Assembly (NCBI GenBank): GCA_963576735.1
Contig: OY755177.1
Coordinates: 14,198,001 to 14,262,000, forward strand
Direction of reading: 5' to 3'
DNA length: 64,000 bases
Origin: Bedellia somnulentella
Taxonomy: Eukaryota > Arthropoda > Insecta > Lepidoptera > Bedelliidae
In this document: in pieces, positions 11,405 through 21,469 of the stretch
Position numbering within the stretch: position 1 is the first letter of the stretch
Layout of the letters: each line of letters begins with the position of its first letter
The notes under the pieces: model-generated
Told to the model about the DNA's origin: nothing
The model's input: the letters and a program-made list of their open reading frames with translations, nothing else
Databases searched by the model: none
Position numbers and translations under genes: made by a program

Positions 11405-13455
11405 ACAAGTTGGTGGGATAAGAGTGTGAAAGAGGCAGTCGAAGATAAGAAGAAAGCTTGGTTAGATTTACTAGCGGTCAGAGCTAGTAAACGAATGGAT
11501 GCGAGAGTAACAGATGATGTAGTGAAAAATAGTGAAGATGAATATAAGAGAGTTAAGAATGAGGTTAAGAAGAAAATAGAAAAGAAAAAGCGTGATCTGA
11601 TAGAATGGTGTGAGAGGAAACTCTCTGATAATTTCCGGAATAACCAAAAGTTGTTCTGGAAATCTGTCCGGAAAGAAAAGGGAGTTTCCCAAAACACGAG
11701 AGTGAATGTAGTGAAAGATGATCAGGGTGAATTGGCGACGGATGAAAGTAGCATGAAACGAGTATGGAAGAACTATTTTGAGGGACTCTTTGAAAAAGAG
11801 GATGCATCCGTTTCTTCGCCAATCGGCAGTAATGTTGATTGGAACGATGCGATGGGTGCCTTTGGTGAAAGTGAGATCAGTATGGAAGAAATAATGAAAG
11901 CAATGAAAAGTATGAAAATAGGGAAGGCGGCAGGGTATGATAGGATAACTATCGAAATGCTGAGGGCTGGTAAAGGGTTGGTGGCTTCTTGGTTGTACTT
12001 CCTTTTCCAAAAGTGCTGGTCGAGTGGCAAAGTACCACAAGACTGGTGCAAGGCGGTGATTGTGCCCCTGTATAAAGGAAAAGGGTCACGCCAGGAGGCT
12101 AAAAACTACCGCGGCATTAGCCTACTCAGCATTGTCGGTAAATTGTATGCAAGGGTATTGATTGAAAGAGTGATGAATGAAACTGATGAGAAAATATGGG
12201 ATGTGCAAGCAGGATTTAGGAAAGGAATGGGATGTATGGATCAAATCTTCTCTCTAAAGAGCATCACCGAAAAGTTCTTAGCTAAGAACCAAAAGGTGTA
12301 TTGTTCCTTCATTGATTTAGAGAAGGCGTATGATAGGGTGGTAAGAAAGGGTTTATGGGACGTGTTATCCAAGTTCGGTCTGGGGAGTCAACTTATACGT
12401 GCATTGGTATCACTCTATGAGGATTCTAGTGCATGTGTAAGAGTAAACGGGGAAAACACTGACTGGTTCGGAATCTCTAGGGGTGTCCGACAGGGATGTG
12501 AAGCTTCTCCGTGGCTCTTCAATTTGTTCATGGATGACTGTTTGACAGAGTTGCGTGAAAGTGATTATGGACTAAGAATGGGTGGATTCATCATTAAATG
12601 CCTCTTGTATGCTGACGATCAAGTGCTACTTGCATCATCGGCAGAAGAGTTGCAAGAGATGATGAATATTGTATGTGAGTCTTTTGTAAGAAAGGGAATG
12701 AGGGTGAATGTGGATAAGACCAAAACGATGGTTTTTGAGAGACAGGAAGATGTGACAGAATGCGTGATTGCGATTGATGGTAAGGATGTGGAACAGGTGA
12801 AGGAGTTTGTATATCTGGGAAGTTTGTTTACAAGGGATGGAAAATGTGATGAAGATATTGAGAGAAGAGTAAAAAAGGGTAATGCGATTAATGGAGCATT
12901 GGATAGTCTAATGTCTAGTCAATCGGTGTCCGAAAGGGCCCGAATGGCTGTGCATGATGCCGTTCTTGTTCCTACGCTTATGTATGGCAGTGAATGTTGG
13001 GTGTGGCAGAAGAAGCATGAAAGCAGAGTGAATGCAGTAGAAATGAGGTCCCTCAGAAAGGTGTGTAATGTAAGGTTATGTGATCGTGTGAGGAACGATG
13101 TGATTCGTGAAAGGTGTGGTATAAAAGATGATATTATAAGTAAGATAGAAAAAGGAATGTTGAGATGGTTTGGGCACATCGAGAGGATGGATGATAGGAA
13201 ATTGATAAAAGGTATCTATAGAGCTAATGTGGAAGGTAATGTTAGTAGAGGACGGCCACGAAAGACACACTTGGACCAAATTGAAAGTGTGCTCAAAAAG
13301 GCAGGCGTCCGAAGTATGAAGAATAAAAGAGCATGTATGAAAAGATTGATGGATGTAGACGAAGCAAGAGAGGTTTGCCAGGATCGTACGAAGTGGCGAT
13401 CGATAGTCTCTGCCTACCCCAATGGGAATTAACGGCGTGAGTATATGTATGTATG
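11405..13455 (+). mobile_element. LINE-A: 5'-truncated non-LTR retrotransposon with (ATGT)n tail
   Basis: Flanked by a 13-bp target duplication TAATATTAAGGGC (11392-11404 and 13456-13468). The element begins inside the reading frame, so the endonuclease region is missing. It ends CGTGAGTATATGTATGTATG. There is almost no 3' UTR, because the stop codon lies 23 nt before the end. The last 45 or so bases match the 3' end of the abundant repeat A. The clade is uncertain: the RT style resembles RTE/Daphne-type elements of arthropods. Confidence 0.88.
11426..13432 (+). CDS. LINE-A reverse transcriptase (5' partial)
   Basis: The frame is open from the truncated 5' end (about 11405) to TAA at 13430-13432. 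The nominal start at 11426 is GTG inside a longer frame and is not a true start. Recognisable blocks are a lysine-rich linker, IGKAAGYDRITIEMLRAG, VIVPLYKGKG, NYRGISLLSIVGKLYARV, QAGFRKGMGCMDQIFSL, motif A FIDLEKAYDRV, motif B GVRQGCEASPWLFNLFMD, an intact YADD (residues 395-398), the thumb-side YLGSLFTRDG and a C-terminal zinc-knuckle-like region with SRGRPRKTHLDQ. No stop or frameshift occurs in 668 codons, so the copy is young. It is incapable alone because the endonuclease is absent. Confidence 0.88.
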   Translation: MKEAVEDKKKAWLDLLAVRASKRMDARVTDDVVKNSEDEYKRVKNEVKKKIEKKKRDLIEWCERKLSDNFRNNQKLFWKSVRKEKGVSQNTRVNVVKDDQGELATDESSMKRVWKNYFEGLFEKEDASVSSPIGSNVDWNDAMGAFGESEISMEEIMKAMKSMKIGKAAGYDRITIEMLRAGKGLVASWLYFLFQKCWSSGKVPQDWCKAVIVPLYKGKGSRQEAKNYRGISLLSIVGKLYARVLIERVMNETDEKIWDVQAGFRKGMGCMDQIFSLKSITEKFLAKNQKVYCSFIDLEKAYDRVVRKGLWDVLSKFGLGSQLIRALVSLYEDSSACVRVNGENTDWFGISRGVRQGCEASPWLFNLFMDDCLTELRESDYGLRMGGFIIKCLLYADDQVLLASSAEELQEMMNIVCESFVRKGMRVNVDKTKTMVFERQEDVTECVIAIDGKDVEQVKEFVYLGSLFTRDGKCDEDIERRVKKGNAINGALDSLMSSQSVSERARMAVHDAVLVPTLMYGSECWVWQKKHESRVNAVEMRSLRKVCNVRLCDRVRNDVIRERCGIKDDIISKIEKGMLRWFGHIERMDDRKLIKGIYRANVEGNVSRGRPRKTHLDQIESVLKKAGVRSMKNKRACMKRLMDVDEAREVCQDRTKWRSIVSAYPNGN

Positions 13456-13464
13456 TAATATTAA

Positions 13465-13897
13465 GGGCCTCCTCGCATTTTGCAGCTATTGCGCTCACTC
13501 TTACGTCAAATTTAGTGAGAGTGACAGGGGCGGAAAAAACGCGCGCGCAGGATAAATGTAGTTTATTTAGTTTTATTGAATAACGTTTAAATGAAAAGTT
13601 AAACATCAAAGTTACAGATCTTAAAGCTACGCGTATATAGACACATAATGAGTTCACATGTATGTTATGCCAGTGGATCCTATACGGTTTTTATGACAAC
13701 AAAGCATGTTCCAATTCAATTTTTTTCATCATATTTTTGAACAAATTATTAAAATGTTAAACATCAAATTTTGACTAATCATAACACCATGAACTAATCA
13801 CCAACTTATATTTTATTAATGTCATATCATTATCATCAAATCAGACTTTATAGAATTTCCAAACAATCAATATCAACCTATTTTTCCGGGGACGCCC
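13465..13897. mobile_element. Possible TTAA-flanked MITE, interrupted at its left end by LINE-A
   Basis: TTAA at 13461-13464 is followed by GGGCCTCCTCG, and the right end reads CGGGGACGCCC then TTAA at 13898-13901. The ends are inverted repeats matching at 9 of 11 positions. TTAA targets suggest a piggyBac-like origin. The LINE-A target duplication overlaps the left end, so LINE-A jumped into or beside it. No coding content. Confidence 0.35.
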
Positions 13898-13904
13898 TTA
13901 AATA

Positions 13905-14120
13905 AATATACGGACATATTATACACTGATCGAGTAAGCTCCGAACTAAGTATTACTTGTATTATGGGATACTAAGTCAACGTTATATTTAATATTATAA
14001 AATACATCCAAGACTTAGGACAATCATTTACGCTCATCACATAAGGGTTGCTCTCAGCGGGGATCGAACCCGCAACCTCAGTACCGAGAAGCTAGTCCAT
14101 CCACTGGGCCACGGGCGGCG
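13905..14120 (-). mobile_element. tRNA-headed SINE of a third family, minus strand
   Basis: 14053-14118 holds a tRNA-like head in reverse (GGGGATCGAACCCGC as B box, CCACTGGGCCACGGG as A box). The body runs left through AATACATCCAAGACTTAGGA to CGGACATATTATACAC near 13912. Related fragments are at 24715-24775 and 25255-25330. Confidence 0.55.
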
Positions 14121-15009
14121 TCAAATGTTAGACAAGTCCATATAAAGTTAGTTTTAGATCATGTAGAAGTAAAACTGTTAAAGATACATTCTAATTAGGA
14201 AGGGGTCCTCATCTAGCTTAATTTTAAGTTTTAGCAAAACATCACATAATATTTACTGTTTTCACTAGATTTTGTCTAACTTAATTCTATTATACTATTA
14301 TGGGGAAAAATAGCAGATGACAATAAAATTCATATAAACAAACTAAAGAATACATAAATAACTCATGCATGGCTAGTTTTCTAAGTATCTAAAATAGCTT
14401 GAGCATGACTAAACGAGTTTGTATTATTATTAGACTGACTAATTTTTTATTCAACTTCATACTGTTAATGACCGCTAAATGATCTTATTATAGTATTATC
14501 GTTTATTTATTTTTTTATTTTAATTTGTCAGTAGAGATTATATTATCTTAAAAATAGAATGGGTAATATGATTTGTTATATTTGTATTAATTGTCAATCT
14601 TTGGCCCTATTAATTATGAGTCCAAAACTTTTATCTTGATGAAATACATGATATTAGGCTCAAAAACAGAAAACGAAATTTGAGAAAAAGACACACAAAA
14701 TGCTTTATAGTCACAATAGCACATTCACTAGCTCTAAAAAGTGAAAGAATACATTTATGAATTATAAAAAAAAATACTCGGTAGGCGAATTTTGAAGCGT
14801 ACCTAATACGGGACATGCTCCAGCCTAAATGCCTGAAAGTTCTTTGAATTTGTCTTATAATCACAAATTTCATAATATTTTTTTTGATTACACTCAAAAT
14901 GAAATAAACGTATATTTTACATTCGTTTACATTATCAATTGCATTGTGTTATGTACACATTTCACTAATGTAGTAATAATAAATTACGGGAAGAAAATAG
15001 ACCTAATAA
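14121..15009. other. Intergenic, nothing recognised
   Basis: AT-rich with short chance frames only. Confidence 0.5.
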
Positions 15010-15216
15010 CAAATAAACACCTAACAACCGCTAAAAAGTCCTAAAAACTTTAGTGGGTTCTTACGGCACCCGCGGCGCGAGCAGTAAAGGATTTGTGCTA
15101 ATTTGCTGACACTCACAAGCATTACAACAATAGGGTCTCAGCTCCCCAAATCAGCTATTACGGCATCTGCGGGCAGAAATGCGTTAGTGATTAACTAAGC
15201 CAACACTAAACAGCAT
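15010..15216 (-). mobile_element. Repeat A head fragments, degraded, two pieces
   Basis: 15045-15085 (GGGTTCTTACGGCACCCGCGG) and 15150-15216 (TTACGGCATCTGCGGGCAG to CCAACACTAAACAGC). Confidence 0.4.
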
Positions 15217-15718
15217 TATTTACAGTTAAGAATAAATTAAAACAAAATAACTACCCTAACCATCATTCATAATATCAAATTAAAATACGATTGACAAAAG
15301 CACCATAGTTGCCCTCCAAGCCGATCTCTCGAGACCCCTTGCAACTGCTCGTACAACTCTTGCTATGGCGAGGACTGTTACACTTGTCAGCTAAGGTGGG
15401 ACTAATGACGCTGTGAATTCATTATCACAACTTTCTGTACAAAAGATGTTCAGCTCCGCTGCACACTATGCGGTTTATCACTTCAGATTATAAAATTATG
15501 AACTAACATAGTGACTCGAATAGAATAAAAAGATAACAGACCAATCCCATATCACCCCAGCTGGTATTATGCAATAATTACATAATTTTATTTGCAAATC
15601 TATAGTTCACCTTATAAATATCGCTAAAAGCTGTCTCTATAAGACAACCCTCGAATGGTAAGATCAATAAATAATAATCATGTTAGGTTCAATAATTTGG
15701 AGGAACAAATTATTGTAT
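15217..15718. other. Intergenic, partly moderate GC
   Basis: 15310-15470 is less AT-rich (CCGATCTCTCGAGACCCC, GCTATGGCGAGGACTG) and may be an old element, but no family was recognised. Confidence 0.35.
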
Positions 15719-15729
15719 TTAAATATACT

Positions 15730-16008
15730 GCTGTGTAGTGTCAGCTTGGAATAACACTACCCCATTTCTGCCGGTGGGTGTACGTAAGAGGCGACTAACG
15801 GTATTGGGGCTTTTAAGGGATTTTTGGGCGATGCGGTTGGAGACCCATCACCAACAATCTTTATTTTGCCATCTTGTCCCCACTCAACTTTCCAAAAGTG
15901 GCTGAGGAATTTCTAGTTCCTTAGCTCTGGCTACCCCTTCTAGGGATTTATAGCCGTGAGTATATGTATACATACATACATACACTCACGGCTATAAATC
16001 CCTAGATG
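15730..16008 (+). mobile_element. Repeat A plus an inverted copy of its own 3' end inside one target duplication
   Basis: TTAAATATACT lies at 15719-15729 and 16009-16019. 15730-15966 is a full + strand repeat A. It is followed directly by a minus-strand 3' end (tail then CTCACGGCTATAAATCCCTA, about 15970-16004). The insertion can therefore fold back on itself at its 3' end. Confidence 0.8.
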
Positions 16009-16083
16009 TTAAATATACTAATCGGGAGTGACGAACGATTTCTGACTAACAAAAATACCATTACAACAACATACTTCCTATTT

Positions 16084-16365
16084 ACACATACACACGTGAA
16101 CACACGTAAATCCCAAAATGGAAGCCAGATCCAGGTGGGTGAGAAACATATTTTAAAATAAAGAATGATTGGTCATAGGTCACCAGATACATCGCCTCTA
16201 AAGACATTGACGGGAAGAAATAGGTCAGTACTATTCTAATCTGACACTGCACGGCACGCCTCGCCCAAAAATCACTTAAAAAGCCCCAATACCTCTACGA
16301 CTATACAATACAATACGAAAACCCACGGGCAAAAATAGGCAAGTGCTGTCAATAAAACAACCAAC
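16084..16365 (-). mobile_element. Repeat A, two degraded pieces in tandem
   Basis: 16084-16256 ends in CTGACACTGCACGGCACGCC. 16258-16365 restarts with TCGCCCAAAAATCACTTAAA. Confidence 0.4.
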
Positions 16366-16659
16366 AATGCATTTGTCCGTAAAACTAAAAAAAATCATAA
16401 CCACACCCCCAACGCGGTAGTATTATCGTTCGTAATGTTCCAAGTATAGCCTTACTAAATTCCTTATCATCTGGTTTCGCGACCAAAGTTCTCTTCCTAC
16501 GCTCACTTATAGTAAATTGGTGAATGTCTGGGGTCATTGATCTCCAAGAGTCATCATTCATTATGTTTTTTTATGTACAATGAATTTAATTTTAATTTAT
16601 TATATTTTATCAGTATTTATTTTAAATCACTGAAGTTAAATTCAAATAATTTACTATCA

Positions 16660-16733
16660 TAACGGCTATACATCTCAAATTAGAATTGGAAATTCTTCAT
16701 GTAGGTACCTTAAAACTTTAGTGGGTAAATTAT
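16660..16733 (-). mobile_element. Repeat A 3' fragment, degraded
   Basis: AACGGCTATACATCTC and GAAATTCTTCATGTAGG resemble the family 3' half. An ATA repeat follows (16733-16752). Confidence 0.3.
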
Positions 16734-16884
16734 GATAATAATAATAATAAATTTTTATTTCAGGCATCTACATCTGGCCCATAAAATATAAACAAAACAA
16801 AATCAAAATCAAATCAAAATAAAATACAAACACATAAATTAATTAATTAAATCAAATTAGACAGATAATTAACAGATAAAATAA

Positions 16885-17100
16885 AGGTATTTGGATAAAC
16901 CTCGTGTTACCGTGTTTGTCACCAAACTCCTCCGAAACAGTTTGACCGATTTAAATGAAATTCTGCATATACATTCGGTAGGTCTGAGAATAGGTTCATA
17001 ATATACTCCTAAGTGATTCAACCCTTACATTATATTTTAACGACTACAAATTCCATAGAAATCATTCATACGGCAAAACGCCGTTTGCTGGTTCGGCTAG
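16885..17100 (+). mobile_element. Helitron-like 3' fragment
   Basis: It ends AACGCCGTTTGCTGG then CGGCTAG followed by T. This is a hairpin plus CTAG end distinct from the 41-kb family. The 5' end is unclear. Confidence 0.45.
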
Positions 17101-17152
17101 TAATAATATAAAGCACAGTAAGTACGGAAAGTAAAAGTAATAAACACACATA

Positions 17153-17255
17153 AGCTACTGGCTATAAATCCCACAAAAGGGGTAACCAGAGCTTCATCAT
17201 TGGGAAATCCTCAGCCACTTCAGCAGTTGATGGATAGAAGTAAGAATTAAATATA
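17153..17255 (-). mobile_element. Repeat A 3' fragment, degraded
   Basis: GGCTATAAATCCCACAAAAGG, GGGTAACCAGAGCTTC and CCTCAGCCACTTCAGCAG. Confidence 0.5.
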
Positions 17256-17403
17256 TAACACTAACCGGCAGTTCCTTAGGTTTTTAAATACTGAGCTTTA
17301 TACTCAATGACAGAATTCATTACAGAAAAGCTCATTCAAGTCAGTCATGGCTTCATTTCCCTTGAAAAAAAACGAATAATAATTATGTTATGTTTTATTT
17401 ATT

Positions 17404-17535
17404 TTTTTACTAGCTTTTTGCCCCGCGACTTCGTCCGCGTGGACTTCATTTTTTGCATCCAGTTTACATAATACCAAAATACCGAAACACTGTCTCAACT
17501 TCTGTTTTTTATATTTATAATCCCGCGGGCGTTGT
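17404..17535 (+). mobile_element. Dispersed lepidopteran repeat fragment (CCCCGCGACTTCGTCCGCG type)
   Basis: GCCCCGCGACTTCGTCCGCG is the 5' part of a repeat common in Lepidoptera. Its partner 3' part appears at 18690-19030 in this window. The stretch between is other sequence. Confidence 0.4.
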
Positions 17536-17551
17536 AAATGACATAAAGGAC

Positions 17552-17715
17552 ATTGAGGCTTTTTAAGTGATTGTTGGGCGATGCAGTTTGTGACCCATCA
17601 CTAACAACCTTTATTAACCTATCTTTTATCAATATATTTCCAAAATTGGATGAAGAATTAGTATCTCCGAAGCTATGGCCACCCTTTTATGGAATTTATG
17701 GTTGTTAGCATATAT
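17552..17715 (+). mobile_element. Repeat A, degraded, head missing
   Basis: GGCTTTTTAAGTGATTGTTGG through TGACCCATCACTAACAACC to GGAATTTATGGTTGTTAGC. Confidence 0.5.
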
Positions 17716-18659
17716 TCATGAATGATTGATAGTTGGATTTCATAAATTCAATCGCACCAAGTTTTATTATAAAATGTAAAAAAACTCTATATTAACTTTC
17801 ATTTGCTATATCAACCCGTTAGGGGATGAGTTCCAAAAATTCCTTTTTAATTGTTCATAAGAATCATGAAACAAATATACCAAGTTTTTATGTTCAGAAA
17901 TGAGAATATCTCTAGTAAGTACAGATACGGATAGTAGTTTGGCGCTGCGGCGACGGCCCGGTGCTGCCCCCTACACTGACCGTTGGTGATAGTGGGAGAG
18001 CTTGCAGCGATTGCTCGGCAATGTAGGGATGATTAGTGGTGGATCTCCTTCCAAAATAATCGCTAAATTGAAGGGATAGTGCTTGTTATTATTATATATA
18101 GTGTTATTTTAAGCTGACAAAAATTTTTTTTACAAAAAGCTTGAATTACCTGAGATACGAACCCGGGACGATTGATTCATAATAGTTCTAATTAAATATT
18201 CATAGTAGTTAGTTATACCGCTACGCCACGGAGACGTTACCGGGGCGGTGTCAAATTTTTATTACGCTTTATTTCACATTAGTCTTACTATTGATAAACA
18301 AATTTGTCATTTAAATTGATGAAACCCCTTCATCTTTCCAAAATGAACATTAACAAAGTGTCTGATGTGAATTCCATCGATGATAAAAATAATCGCTGCA
18401 ATATTTTGAGCCATATATGAGTTAAGGTTTTTTGATGTTCCTATGAGAACTCTTGCGGATTCCTTAGTTTCAAGGAATCGTCGTCGTTTCATTTAGTTTC
18501 TATATTTACATGTTAATATTCGTTTGCAATATAAGTAGATGTAAAAAAAAATGTATACGATAAAAAAATAGTACATCATGGCTCGGGAGTTCCTTATTTT
18601 CGGGGATGCATTACCGTACCATTAAGCTTCTAAATTTTGATTTTTATATTAGTTTACAA
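17716..18659. other. Intergenic, nothing recognised beyond a tRNA-like head
   Basis: 17935-18050 is GC-rich (GGCGCTGCGGCGACGGCCCG) without a frame or known repeat. 18139-18242 is the tRNA-like head listed separately. Confidence 0.4.
18139..18242 (-). mobile_element. tRNA-like SINE head with extra internal sequence
   Basis: ATACGAACCCGGGACG (reversed B box) and CCGCTACGCCACGGAG (reversed A box) lie about 60 nt apart, farther than normal, with AT-rich sequence between. Confidence 0.35.
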
Positions 18660-19035
18660 TATTTAACGTTGTTTTAAACGATACACAGCGCCATCTCCAA
18701 GCAATCGGTTCAGTATTTACGGCGTGAAAGCGGAACAAACAAACAAACAAACTCACTTTCCCATTTATAATATTAGTATGGAAGTATGGATATGGATTTT
18801 ACGTTGTTTTAAACGATACACAGCGCCATCTCCAATGCATTTAGTAAGCAAACAATATTTTTGATTTCCCGTGTGAACATATTTTTTCCGGGATAAAAAG
18901 TACCCTATTATTTAATTTAGACTTCTAACTACACGTCTGAAAAATTTCAAAGCAATCGGTTCAGTATTTACGGCGTGAAAGCGGAACAAACAAACAAACA
19001 AACTCACTTTCCCATTTATAATATTAGTATGTATG
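18660..19035 (+). repeat. Tandemly duplicated 3' part of a dispersed repeat
   Basis: ACGATACACAGCGCCATCTC occurs at about 18679 and 18818, and AATCGGTTCAGTATTTACGG at about 18704 and 18954. Both are followed by an AACAAACAAACAAACTCAC run. The second unit carries an extra segment with TTTCCGGGATAAAAAGTACC. The two units look like one family, one internally deleted, side by side. Confidence 0.6.
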
Positions 19036-19054
19036 TATAGTAGTATGGATTTAT

Positions 19055-19286
19055 ATACTCACGGCTGTATTTCCCTAGAAGGGGTAACCACAGCTAAGGA
19101 ATTATAAATTCCTCAGCCACTTTTGGAAGTTGAGTGGGGAAAAGATGGTAAAAATAAAGGTTTTTGGTGATGGGTCTCCAACCGCATCGCCCAAAAATCC
19201 AATAAAAAGCCCTAATACCCTTAGTCGCCTCTTACGACACCCGTGGGTAGAAAGGGGTAGCGACATTCTAAGCCGGCACTACACGG
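19055..19286 (-). mobile_element. Repeat A, near full length
   Basis: Variant with CGACACCCGTGGGTAGAAA, from ATACTCACGGCTGTATTTCC to GGCACTACACGGC. Confidence 0.8.
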
Positions 19287-19692
19287 CTCGGTATCAAACT
19301 CTCAGCTTCTATGCAAAGACCTATATATATATAGTCTTACTCTATTATTTTAATCTAATCATATTTTTATTTCAACTATTCGTTGATGCCATGCCTTAAT
19401 TTCTCCTCATATTGTTTCTTTATACTATAAAAGTGAAAGTAACTTTCTGTATGTGATATTCGCAGTCATAGCTAAAATTAAAATCTGTTCTAGATTAAAT
19501 TCGACACACATTTGAATGAAAACTTTCTCTCTCTCTCCTACCTTTGTTCTTATAAATACATGTAGATAACGTTAAATCAAAGTCCAGAGCCTAAAGTGAG
19601 AACAATGAAAGAAAAATCTATAAGACTAAGAAGGATAGTACAAAGTATTAATCGTTAGTTTGTGCCTAACCCAACAGAAGTAAAGGTAAAGT

Positions 19693-20286
19693 ATAAACAA
19701 AAAGAAAACCGACTTCATAGTGGGAAAAACAACCGAAAATAAACAATCTAGTACTAAAAAGTACGAAATAAGTTTTTTAAGTGAATATGAGTACTGTGAT
19801 TAATACCTTAGCAAGTTCTTTATTCCACACGCGTCAGTTCAACCTACCTAAATATTAAAATTATCTTAAATTAATTTGTGAGCCGGTGCCAGCCTGCGTG
19901 ATGATTGATGATTGACAATAATAAGTGTGTATTTCGCACTTCATACACATATACAATGTAGGATACCTAGTAGTTGTAGGGTAAATTTATTTTTGTACGT
20001 ATTACCATTTAAAACCTTAGGCGATAGATATAATATATAATATAATATATCTGTAATTCACAGAATCACAGATAGATAGTAATTTCATAAAAAACTCAAA
20101 AATTAATTTAAGACAATTGTAATATTTAGGTAGGTTGAACTGACGCGTATGGAATAAAAAAAATGCTAAGGTATTAATCACAGTACTCATATTCACTTAA
20201 AAAACTTATTTCGTACTTTTTAGTAATAGATTGTTTATTTTCGGTTGTTTTTCCCACTATGAAGTCGGTTTTCTTTTTGTTTTAAG
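19693..20286. mobile_element. Foldback element with ~185-bp inverted arms
   Basis: 19696-19880 and 20100-20284 are near-perfect reverse complements (for example ACCGACTTCATAGTGGG against CCCACTATGAAGTCGGT, and GACGCGT-bearing inner edges). The roughly 220-bp centre is AT-rich with no reading frame. The ACCGACTTC terminal motif also occurs at about 21165 (as GAAGTCGGT) and 25890. Confidence 0.7.
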
Positions 20287-20429
20287 TTACTTTATTTTAC
20301 GAGTTTTAGAGATGGGTAGACCTGGCAAAGGTGCCTCTCGTATGAGGCAGTGCGACGGTTACTGTATTATTCTTCGTATTTCCGGTATTTCTATTATTAT
20401 ACGATATTAAATAGGCTCAACCATATGTA

Positions 20430-20660
20430 ACTTTACATTGTTCTTGACATCCCTTGAAAGGCGATGGTCTACAATTCTACATCTCAAGAAAGACTCAAAC
20501 GTTCAGGCCGAATATTCCCGAAGGGATTAGCAGAGGTAGTACTTCTGAATATCACGTGACATTGTCACCTGTTGTTCAGAGTACCCACACGCTTTGCTTG
20601 GACCACGTTCTTACGTTATACAGGGCGGGCCTATCGGCGTTTTGAACAAATAAACTGTCA
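20430..20660 (-). mobile_element. Repeat B, degraded, minus strand
   Basis: It has CAGAGGTAGTACTTCTGAA, CACGTGACATTGTCACCTG and GGCGGGCCTATCGGCG in reverse orientation. Open frames across it are incidental. Confidence 0.6.
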
Positions 20661-21182
20661 CATGATTGTGAGTTTCGACAGTCCCCTCGATTTCCTGGGA
20701 TGCCATCATCAGATCCTGGTCTCATGGTACTTTCTCGGTAACCATAACATAACAAAAGAAATGGTGATTGAACCATTACTTCTCCTCATAAAAGCTACGA
20801 AGAGGAGCATAAATATTTATGGAATGGTGAAAGAACTGTTTCCTAACTCCTAGTGATTAAGGACCCACACCTTCCATCATCAGCTCAGCAGCATAACAAT
20901 ATGATTTTCAGAAGCAAATGCCAATATAAGTTCAGAAAATATGTAAAACGCGGTACAGTTGCCTATAAAATTTCAAGATCCCCCTCGATTTCTCCAGGAT
21001 CCCATCATCAGACCGTGATGTCCTCATCATGGTACCAATCCGAGAGTATCTTCTTTCGAACAAAAAAATAATAATCAAAATCGGTTCACAAATGGCGAAG
21101 TAATCGGTGAACAAACATAAAAAAAAGAAAAAAAAATATACGGTCGAATTGAGAACACTCCTTTTTTTGAAGTCGGTTAAAA
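20660..21182 (-). repeat. Dispersed lepidopteran repeat ending in GAAGTCGGTTAAAAA
   Basis: CCCTCGATTTCCTGGGATG (about 20682) and CCCTCGATTTCTCCAGGATC (about 20983) mark two related subunits, each followed by CATCATCAGA text. The right edge reads TTTTTTTGAAGTCGGTTAAA. A small fragment of the same edge is at 25885-25920. Short open frames here are incidental. Confidence 0.5.
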
Positions 21183-21295
21183 AGTAAAAAATACTTTATT
21201 TAGTCCCTCATAGTGAAACAACAAGAAAATAATAATAATCGAACAAATTACATACAATCAGAGCCAAATAGGCGCCGACTCAGCATACGTACACT

Positions 21296-21346
21296 AGTAC
21301 ATCCCTTTTTGGGATTTATGGCCGTGAGTATATGTGTGTATGTATG
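21296..21346 (+). mobile_element. Repeat A 3' end fragment
   Basis: CCTTTTTGGGATTTATGGCC then GTGAGTATATGTGTGTATG. Confidence 0.55.
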
Positions 21347-21469
21347 CACTACTACTCATATCAGTCTACCTTATATTCAATCTATTTATTGGGCATGGCA
21401 CTGCGAATAAAACAATTTCTGGTTTCTTTATTAAAATAAGAGCTCGTTTAAGTAGTAGCAAGCGACGAC

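Noticed and set aside
11471..12040. Long minus-strand open frames within LINE-A
   Set aside because: Shadows of the reverse transcriptase frame on the other strand, with serine/phenylalanine-rich text and no domain.
13530..13550. CGCGCGCG run as a CpG-island promoter
   Set aside because: Too short, and it lies within the proposed TTAA-flanked MITE with no downstream exon.
20454..20853. Overlapping + strand frames of 63-93 codons
   Set aside because: They translate a reversed repeat B and a dispersed repeat. No protein features.
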